64,000 bases of DNA, from assembly GCF_000770795.1 (NCBI RefSeq), contig NZ_JRKJ01000003.1, positions 62,001 to 126,000 on the forward strand, written 5' to 3'. The stretch is from Lysobacter dokdonensis DS-58. Lineage in GTDB: Bacteria; Pseudomonadota; Gammaproteobacteria; Xanthomonadales; Xanthomonadaceae. Position numbers and translations under genes: made by a program. Of this stretch, positions 11,689 through 17,987 are shown in pieces; position 1 is the stretch's first letter, and each line of letters opens with the position of its first letter. The notes under the pieces are model-generated. The model saw only the letters and a list, made by a program, of their open reading frames with translations, did no database searches and was not told the DNA's origin.

Positions 11689-14075
11689 TGGCAGGCCTCG
11701 CAGGATTCGGGGTTTTCGAGCGAGCAGGCGACCGCCTCCGCCGGCGTCGGCGCGGGGCCGACGGTGGTTTTCTGGATCTTCGTCGCCGGACGCGACCGCA
11801 GGTAGTACGTCGTCTTGATGCCCTGCTTCCACGCATGCATGTACATCGACGACAACGCGCCGATCGACGGTTGCTCCATGAAGAGGTTGAGCGACGCCGA
11901 CTGGTCGATGTACGCCCCGCGCGCGGCCGCCATGTCGATCAGCGCGCGCATCGGCAGTTCCCATGCGGTGCGGTAGATCGTGCGCAGCGGTTCTGGAATC
12001 GCCGCGATGCCCTGGATCGAGCCTTCCGCGAGCTTGATCGCGTCGCGCATCTCCGGCGTCCACAGGCCGAGCTTCTTCAACTCTTCGGCCAGGTATTTGT
12101 TCACCTGCAGGAAATCGCCCGACAGCGTCTCGCGCTTGAACAGGTTGCTCACCTGCGGCTCGACGCATTCGTAACAGCCGGCAATCGACGCGATGGTGGC
12201 CGTCGGCGCAATCGCGACCAACAGCGAGTTGCGCAAGCCGTGGGTCTTGATGCGCTCGCGCAGCGCGTCCCACTTGTCGTTCGCGTCGGGCGTCACGCGC
12301 CACGCGTCGAACTGCAGTTCGCCGACCGACGCGCGCGTCTCCGCGAAGGCCGGATGCATCCCCCGCTCCACCGCGAGCTCGCACGAGGTATCGAGGGCGT
12401 GGAAGTAGATCGTCTCCGCGATCTGCGTCGACAACGCGCGCGCCGCATCGCCGTCGAACGGCAAACGCAGGGCGAACAGCACATCCTGCAACCCCATGCA
12501 TCCCAAGCCCACCGGACGCCAGCGCAGGTTGCCGCGACGCGCGGTTTCGATCGGGTAGAAGTTGAGGTCGATCACGCGGTCGAGCTGGCGGACCGCGAGC
12601 CGGACGGTCTCGGCGAGCTTGTCGAAATCGAACGCGCCGTCCGCGTCGACGTGGCGCGCCAGGTTGATCGAGCCGAGATTGCACACGGCGGTCTCCTCGG
12701 CGGAGGTGACTTCGAGGATCTCGGTGCACAGGTTCGACAGGTGGATGACGTTCTGCGCGCGCAGCGTCTGGTTGCTCGCGCGATTGCACTTGTCCTTGAA
12801 CGTCATCCAGCCATTGCCTGTCTGCGCCAGCGTGCGCATCATCCGCGCGTACAGCTCGCGTGCGCGAATCGTGCGCGTCGCCTTGCCCTGCGCTTCGGCC
12901 TGTTCGTAAGCGCGGTCGAAGGCATCACCGTAGAGGTCCGTGAACTCCGGCACGACGCGCGGATCGAACAGCGACCACTCGGCATCTGCCTCCACGCGGC
13001 GCATGAACAAATCCGGCACCCAGTTGGCGATGTTGAGGTTGTGCGTGCGGCGCGCTTCGTCGCCGGTGTTGTCGCGCAGTTCCAGGAATTCCTCGACGTC
13101 CGCGTGCCACGGCTCGAGGTACACGCACGCCGCGCCCTTGCGCTTGCCGCCCTGGTTCACCGCGGCGACGGAGGCATCGAGCGTCTTGAGCCACGGCACG
13201 ATGCCGTTGGAATGCCCGTTGGTCGATTTGATCAGCGAGCCGCGCGAGCGCACGCGCGTGAAGCTCACGCCGATGCCGCCGCTGAATTTCGACAACTGCG
13301 CGATGTCGCCGTAGCGCTGGTAGATCGATTCCAGCGAATCCTGCGGGGAGTCCAGCAGGAAGCACGAGGACAGTTGCTCGTGGTTGGTGCCGCTGTTGAA
13401 CAGCGTCGGCGAGGACGGCAGGTAGTCGAGGTTGCCCATCGCGCGGTACAGCGCGAGCGCGCCGGGCACGTCTTCGCCCAGTGCGCAGGCGATGCGCAGG
13501 AAGAACTGCTGCGGGGTTTCGATGGCCTTGCGCGTGCGCGGGTGGCGCAGCAGGTACCGGTCGTACAGCGTGCGCAGGCCGAAGTAGTCGAAGCCCAGGT
13601 CGAGGGCGGGGTCGATCGCGTCGTTGAGCTTGCGCGCGTTGGCTTGCACGAAGCCGAGCAGGCGGTCGTTGATCAGGCCGACTTCGTGGCCGCGCGCGAT
13701 GGATTGCGAGAAGGCATGGATTTCCTGCCCAGCGACTTCCTTCGCGATGACGCCCGAAAGCAGGCGCGCGGCCAGGCGGCCGTATTCGGGTTCTTCCGCG
13801 GTGAGCAGCGCGGCGGTGCGGATGGAGAGCTCGTCGAGTTCGCGGGTCGTGGCGCCGTCGTAGAGGCCGGAGATGGTGCGCGTGGCCACGCGCATCGGTT
13901 CGACGGCGTGCAATCCGTCGGCCGCGCGCGTCACCGCGCGCACGATCTTGTTGAGGTCGACCGGTTCGGACACTCCGTTGCGCTTGGTGACGCGCATGGT
14001 GGTGGCGGTGGGCGGCGGGGTGAGGTCGAACGCGGGCGTGGACGCGGCGCGGTCTGCGAGCGTGTCGTGCGACAT
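11685..14075 (-). CDS. nrdA: Ribonucleotide reductase class Ia, alpha subunit
   Basis: Catalytic R1 subunit of 796 aa that reduces ribonucleoside diphosphates. It begins with one ATP-cone (RVTKRNGVSEPVDLNKIVRA) for overall allosteric control. Active-site cysteines are in LSSCFLLD, NLCTEI and AVCNLGSINLA, and the C-terminal redox pair is CEAC at the very end. The ATG at 14075 has GGAG seven bases upstream. A 377-nt leader from a strong promoter contains a cobalamin riboswitch, so expression should fall when B12 is plentiful. Confidence 0.97.
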   Translation of the reverse strand: MSHDTLADRAASTPAFDLTPPPTATTMRVTKRNGVSEPVDLNKIVRAVTRAADGLHAVEPMRVATRTISGLYDGATTRELDELSIRTAALLTAEEPEYGRLAARLLSGVIAKEVAGQEIHAFSQSIARGHEVGLINDRLLGFVQANARKLNDAIDPALDLGFDYFGLRTLYDRYLLRHPRTRKAIETPQQFFLRIACALGEDVPGALALYRAMGNLDYLPSSPTLFNSGTNHEQLSSCFLLDSPQDSLESIYQRYGDIAQLSKFSGGIGVSFTRVRSRGSLIKSTNGHSNGIVPWLKTLDASVAAVNQGGKRKGAACVYLEPWHADVEEFLELRDNTGDEARRTHNLNIANWVPDLFMRRVEADAEWSLFDPRVVPEFTDLYGDAFDRAYEQAEAQGKATRTIRARELYARMMRTLAQTGNGWMTFKDKCNRASNQTLRAQNVIHLSNLCTEILEVTSAEETAVCNLGSINLARHVDADGAFDFDKLAETVRLAVRQLDRVIDLNFYPIETARRGNLRWRPVGLGCMGLQDVLFALRLPFDGDAARALSTQIAETIYFHALDTSCELAVERGMHPAFAETRASVGELQFDAWRVTPDANDKWDALRERIKTHGLRNSLLVAIAPTATIASIAGCYECVEPQVSNLFKRETLSGDFLQVNKYLAEELKKLGLWTPEMRDAIKLAEGSIQGIAAIPEPLRTIYRTAWELPMRALIDMAAARGAYIDQSASLNLFMEQPSIGALSSMYMHAWKQGIKTTYYLRSRPATKIQKTTVGPAPTPAEAVACSLENPESCEACQ

Positions 14076-14215
14076 GGGTGGCTCCGTGGTGGCGCACCGT
14101 CGTCGTCGCTCCCTCGGCGATCGACAGTCGGTCTGGAACCACACGGTGGTCGGGCGGCGTCGCAACACCTAAGACACGCGCGAATCGAAACGCGGCCGGC
14201 GATGCGTCACCAGCC

Positions 14216-14231
14216 ATCTCCCCCCGGAGAT
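14216..14231 (-). other. Hairpin in the nrdA leader
   Basis: A perfect 6-bp stem with a four-base loop (ATCTCC, GGGG, GGAGAT on the minus strand) lies between the riboswitch and nrdA. The rest of the interval 14076-14268 shows only GC-rich sequence with GGCCGC-type inverted repeats and no intrinsic terminator, since no T-run follows the hairpin. Confidence 0.4.
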
Positions 14232-14268
14232 TCCGCGGCCGGCACCGCGCGGCGTGCATCGCGCGGCT

Positions 14269-14452
14269 GTCGGCAGGTCTTCGGGCTCGTGGACACGACG
14301 CGGGGCGGACCCCGCGTCACCTACTCGTCGCCGCTTCCCGGGGCCACCGCCCCAGTGCGTGCGCGACTTCGTTTCCACCTACCGCTGCGGGGCAGCGCCG
14401 GTATTCGACCGGCTTCCCTTTTCATCCGCGAGCCTGCGCCCGCGGAACCGAC
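14269..14452 (-). promoter_or_regulatory. Cobalamin (B12) riboswitch upstream of nrdAB
   Basis: Read on the minus strand, this 184-nt element has the cobalamin-aptamer landmarks in order: P1 (GTCGG at 14452-14448 pairing CCGAC at 14273-14269), a CCGCG/CGCGG hairpin, AAAAGGGAAGCCGGT, then ACCGGCGCTGCCCCGCAGCGG, a CGCACTGGG core and the closing GAGCCCGAAGACCTGCC. It starts where a sigma-70 promoter should begin transcription. About 190 nt separate it from the nrdA ATG; a short hairpin (14216-14231) in that stretch may belong to the expression platform, but the switching mechanism is not evident. Confidence 0.93.
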
Positions 14453-14458
14453 GACCCC

Positions 14459-14486
14459 AAGATATCGCGGTTGTGGCCGATGTCAA
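14459..14486 (-). promoter_or_regulatory. Sigma-70 promoter for nrdAB
   Basis: On the minus strand TTGACA (14486-14481, a perfect -35) is followed by 16 bases and TATCTT (14464-14459, -10). The expected transcription start, about 7 bases on, falls at 14452, exactly the first base of the riboswitch P1 stem. This agreement supports both calls. Confidence 0.75.
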
Positions 14487-14558
14487 TCCACGATGTTGTG
14501 TCGCGCGGTATCACGCCGGCGACCGTTACACTCGGCCTGCCAAGGACAAGGAACCCAC

Positions 14559-16298
14559 TTGGAGCACCTGCACGCCATCGACCTGCGCCTGCTCTTCGGG
14601 GCGCTGCTGATCCTGCTGGGCATCGCCTCGTCGCTGCTCGCGCGTCGCTTCGGCGCCCCGTTGCTCCTGGTGTTCCTGCTGCTCGGCGTCGTGCTGGGCG
14701 AAGACGGGCCGGGCGGCATCAAGTATTCGGACCTGGGCTTCACCTATTTCGTCGGCGCGCTGGCGCTGGCCGTGATCCTGTTCGACGGCGGGTTGCGCAC
14801 GCGCGCAGCGCAAGTGCGCGGTGCGGTGCTGCCATCGGTGGTGCTCGCGACCGCGGGGGTGGTGATCACCGCCTCGCTCACGGCCGTCGCGGCGGTATAC
14901 CTGCTGGCGCTGCCGTGGCTCGAAGCCTCGCTGCTCGGCGTCGTGGTCTCCTCGACCGACGCGGCCGCCGTGTTCTTCCTCCTGCGCGCGGGCGGCCTGC
15001 ATCTCGAACGCCGCGTCAACGCCACGCTCGAAGTCGAATCGGGCAGCAACGATCCGATGGCGATCTTCCTCACGCTCGCGATGACGACATGGATCGCCGG
15101 CACCGGCACGCACGATCCGTGGATGCTCGCGCTGCAGCTGGGATGGGCGATCGGCGCGGGCCTCGTCGCCGGCTACCTCGGCGGGCGGTTGATGGTGTGG
15201 ACGCTCAACACGTTCGAACTCCCGCCCGGCCTGCATCCGTGGCTCGCGCTCTCCGGCGCCGTCGCGCTGTTCTCGATCACCAACCTCGTCGGCGGCAGCG
15301 GCTACCTCGCGGTGTACCTGGCGGGCATCGTCGTCGCGAACCGGCCGATGCGCGCCCGCAACGAAGTGCTGTCCGTGCAGGACGCGGCGACGTGGTTCGC
15401 GCAGCTGGTGATGTTCCTGCTGCTCGGCCTGCTGGTCACGCCGCACAACCTGCTGAAGTTGCTGTGGCCCGCGCTCGGCGTCGCGGCGTTCCTGATGTTC
15501 GTCGCACGTCCCGCGGCGGTGATCGCGTGCCTCGCGCCGTTCGGCTATCGCCGGCAGGAGATCGGCTTCATCGCGTGGACGGGCCTGCGCGGCGCGGTCG
15601 GCATCTTCCTCGCATCGATCCCGCTGCTCGCCGGATTGCCCAACGCGACCGTCTACTTCAACGTGGCCTTCGTCGTCGTGTTCGTGTCGCTCGTCGTGCA
15701 AGGGTGGTCGCTGGCGCGCGCGGCGCACATGTTCGAAGTCGCGGTGCCGCGTGCGGATCCGAATACGCGCCGCATCCAGCTCGACCTCCCCGGCCAGCTC
15801 GAATACGACATGGTCGGCTATCGCATCGCGCCGGGGAGCGCGTTGCTGCGCGGCAGTACCCTGCCCGGCCGCGTGCGGCTGGCGATGGTGTGCCGCGAGG
15901 GTCGCGTGCTGTTGCCCGAGGACGCCGGTGCGCTCATCGCCAACGACTACGCGTACGTGCTCGCGCCCACCGGACAGGCGCCACGCCTGGACTGGTTGTT
16001 CGCCGAAGGCAGCGATGCGCAATCGGCCGAACGCGATCTGTTCGGCAGCTTCACCTTGCCCGGCGACGTGCCGCTCGGCGAAATCGCGTCGTTCTACGGC
16101 CTGCAGATTCCGGCGCGGTTCAACGATGCGACGGCTGCGCAGTTGTTCGACGAACGCTTCGACGAACAACCGCAGGTCGGCGACCGCCTCGCGCTCGGCA
16201 AGGCGGTGCTGGTGGTGCGTAGCGTGAAGGACGAGCGCGTCGCGCAGGTCGGCCTGAAGTTCACCGGCGTCGGCGAGCGCCTACTCGGCGGGCGGTGA
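14559..16298 (+). CDS. nhaP2: Potassium/proton antiporter, CPA1 NhaP2 type
   Basis: Inner-membrane cation/proton antiporter of 579 aa. About a dozen membrane helices run through residue 400, with the FDGGLRTR, SSTDAAAVF and ESGSNDPMA motifs of the CPA1 exchanger fold. After this comes a TrkA-C-like domain (near 420-480, QLEYDMVGYRIAPGSA) and a CorC/HlyC-type C-terminal domain, as in NhaP2/CvrA. The start is TTG at 14559, with AAGGAA six bases upstream; there is no in-frame ATG before the first helix. Its 3' end overlaps the convergent SagB-like gene by 18 bp. Confidence 0.9.
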   Translation: MEHLHAIDLRLLFGALLILLGIASSLLARRFGAPLLLVFLLLGVVLGEDGPGGIKYSDLGFTYFVGALALAVILFDGGLRTRAAQVRGAVLPSVVLATAGVVITASLTAVAAVYLLALPWLEASLLGVVVSSTDAAAVFFLLRAGGLHLERRVNATLEVESGSNDPMAIFLTLAMTTWIAGTGTHDPWMLALQLGWAIGAGLVAGYLGGRLMVWTLNTFELPPGLHPWLALSGAVALFSITNLVGGSGYLAVYLAGIVVANRPMRARNEVLSVQDAATWFAQLVMFLLLGLLVTPHNLLKLLWPALGVAAFLMFVARPAAVIACLAPFGYRRQEIGFIAWTGLRGAVGIFLASIPLLAGLPNATVYFNVAFVVVFVSLVVQGWSLARAAHMFEVAVPRADPNTRRIQLDLPGQLEYDMVGYRIAPGSALLRGSTLPGRVRLAMVCREGRVLLPEDAGALIANDYAYVLAPTGQAPRLDWLFAEGSDAQSAERDLFGSFTLPGDVPLGEIASFYGLQIPARFNDATAAQLFDERFDEQPQVGDRLALGKAVLVVRSVKDERVAQVGLKFTGVGERLLGGR

Positions 16299-17465
16299 CT
16301 TGCGCGGCCAGGCCTTGCGGTTCGGGTCGAATTCCGACGTCACCATTTCGCCCCCGCGCAGCCCGAAGCCGCACACCGCGAGCGGGCCTTCGATGTAATG
16401 CGTCAGTCCGAAGGCTTTCTCGATGTCCACTTCGTTGATCGCCGCGGTGATGTAGGCGCCCAGGCCGAGGTCGATCGCGCTGAGGAACAGGGTCTGCGAC
16501 AGGTGGCCGATGTCGAGGATCGTCACCCGGTAGGCCTTCGGGTGGTTGCGGTATTTCCAGAAGTTGCGCTGGAAGCGCGGCGCGAGCACGGCGAGCACGT
16601 GCGCGTCGGCGAACCATTGCTGGCCGCCGACCGCGAAGAACGCGAGCTTCTCCAGGTCGTCGACGGGCGGCAGCGGTTGCAGTGCGTGGTCGCCCGGCCG
16701 GTAGTGATAGAGGCCCGCGTCGATGCCTTCGACGTTGCGCACGATCAGGTACGCCTCCGTCGGATGCATCGCGCCGCCCGACGGGCTGGTGCGCTTGATG
16801 ACCTCGAAATCCTCCGCGGCCTCGACCTGCCCGCGCGCGCCGAACACGCGTTCGAGCACGTTGGCGAACTGCGCGCGCGGCAATGCGCGCGTGGTGTCGA
16901 AGTTGCGGCAGGTGCTGCGCAGGTCGAGGAGTTCGTCGAAATCGGTGCGCGGTGCGCGTTCGAGCGCGATGCGCGTGTCGGGCTCACCACGATCATGGAA
17001 CGTCGGCGGCGGAATGCCGTACGCATTGCGCAGGCCCAACGGCGAATACAGGCCGGCCTCCTGCACCTCCGCCGCCGCGTCGACGCCGGACCAGCGCGAT
17101 GCCGCGTGCATCACCGACGACAAGCCGAACCACTGTTGCGCGCGATGGGTCTCGTCGGCCGCGCGATGGGCGGCGTGCCGGGTGTCGTCAGAGACGATCA
17201 GTCCCGCGGCGAGCAGGCCTTCGATCCGCTGCGTGCCGTGCGCGTCGATCAGCGCTTGCGCATCGACCCACGCAGTCGCGCCGAGCCCGCCCACGATGGC
17301 CGCGGCCTCCGCGTCGATCTCGATGCTCTGCGACAGATGCGGCGCGTGCGCATGCCAATGCACGTCGTTGACCACGCCCGTGCCGCCGCCCAGCAGATCG
17401 TCGAGCTCGAACCGCGCGACCTCCCGCGGCTCCAGCCACACCACCCCGCAACGCCTCACCTGCAT
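16281..17465 (-). CDS. SagB-type peptide maturation dehydrogenase
   Basis: FMN-dependent nitroreductase-fold oxidoreductase of 394 aa. The C-terminal half (about 170-385) has RSTCRNFDTTRALPR, SPSGGAMHPTEAYLIV and GLYHYRPGDHAL, hallmarks of the SagB/ThcOx family, which oxidises azolines to azoles in RiPP synthesis. The N-terminal 150 residues are unlike SagB proper. I associate this version with the family named putative peptide maturation dehydrogenase in Xanthomonadaceae. It is divergent from the precursor-peptide gene over 132 bp. No YcaO cyclodehydratase is nearby, so the classical azoline substrate would have to be made elsewhere, or the chemistry differs. Confidence 0.85.
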   Translation of the reverse strand: MQVRRCGVVWLEPREVARFELDDLLGGGTGVVNDVHWHAHAPHLSQSIEIDAEAAAIVGGLGATAWVDAQALIDAHGTQRIEGLLAAGLIVSDDTRHAAHRAADETHRAQQWFGLSSVMHAASRWSGVDAAAEVQEAGLYSPLGLRNAYGIPPPTFHDRGEPDTRIALERAPRTDFDELLDLRSTCRNFDTTRALPRAQFANVLERVFGARGQVEAAEDFEVIKRTSPSGGAMHPTEAYLIVRNVEGIDAGLYHYRPGDHALQPLPPVDDLEKLAFFAVGGQQWFADAHVLAVLAPRFQRNFWKYRNHPKAYRVTILDIGHLSQTLFLSAIDLGLGAYITAAINEVDIEKAFGLTHYIEGPLAVCGFGLRGGEMVTSEFDPNRKAWPRKSPPAE

Positions 17466-17597
17466 GCCGCTCGTCCCCCGATCCGATGCGCGACCTTAGA
17501 TTTGCGGTCGTGGTCGTCGCAAGACCTTGTGACGGCCGTCGAACAACGGTAGCGTCGCGTCCCGGGGGTTTTCCACACACAACCAAGGGGAAGAACG
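17466..17597 (+). promoter_or_regulatory. Divergent promoter region between dehydrogenase and precursor peptide
   Basis: A 132-bp gap between two divergent genes must hold both promoters. On the plus strand TTGTGA (17527-17532), a 17-base spacer and TAGCGT (17550-17555) is a weak sigma-70 candidate for the precursor gene. AAGGGGA at 17585-17591 is a strong ribosome binding site six bases before the ATG. No clear operator was seen. Confidence 0.35.
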
Positions 17598-17930
17598 ATG
17601 GCAATGAAGAAGGGCGGGCCGACCGAAGAGCTCGATCCGAAGGTCGTCCGCACGTTGCTCGACCGCCTGTCGACCGACGACGACTTCCGCGAACTGTTCC
17701 AGAACGATGCACACGCCGCGCTCGTCGAGGCGGGCTGGAAGGCGCCGGCATCGGCCGCGGCCAGCCTGGCGCCCGTCGACCAAGCGAAGCTCTCCGGCGG
17801 CAGCTGCCTGATGAAGTCCGGTGCGACGCTCGCCTCGAAGGAAGACATCGCCGCCGCGCGTCCGCAGTTGGAGCGCACGCTGGCCGCGATCATCAACTTC
17901 GACGCACCGCGCGCGCTCTACAACGACTGA
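17598..17930 (+). CDS. NHLP-type RiPP precursor peptide
   Basis: A 110-aa putative ribosomal natural-product precursor. Residues 13-47 (DPKVVRTLLDRLSTDDDF to AALVEAGW) resemble the nitrile-hydratase-like leader peptides (NHLP). A low-complexity Ala/Pro linker follows, then LSGGSC with a Gly-Gly at 67-68 that could mark leader removal and a single Cys at position 70. The remaining 40 residues include LASKEDIAAARPQLERTL, which looks helical and is longer than a typical core. I recall a family of putative modified peptides with this pattern in Xanthomonadaceae, found with the SagB-like enzyme and cyclase genes seen here. The ribosome binding site is strong and a terminator follows directly, so it is probably monocistronic. 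Confidence 0.85.
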   Translation: MAMKKGGPTEELDPKVVRTLLDRLSTDDDFRELFQNDAHAALVEAGWKAPASAAASLAPVDQAKLSGGSCLMKSGATLASKEDIAAARPQLERTLAAIINFDAPRALYND

Positions 17931-17951
17931 TCGGTCGCGCGTTCGAATACA

Positions 17952-17987
17952 GGGGCGGGGTCAGCGCGACCCCGCCCCTTTCGTTTT
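17952..17987 (+). terminator. Rho-independent terminator of the precursor gene
   Basis: An 11-bp perfect stem (GGGGCGGGGTC at 17952-17962 with GACCCCGCCCC at 17968-17978) and a 5-base loop are followed by TTTCGTTTT. The T-run is on the plus-strand side only, so it serves the precursor gene. The last codons and stop of the convergent cyclase gene lie inside the stem. Confidence 0.85.

Noticed and set aside
14216-14259. A short upstream reading frame in the nrdA leader, starting after GGGGGGAG
   Set aside because: The purine run touches the ATG with no spacing, and the frame continues through nrdA in a wrong phase with no protein-like sequence.
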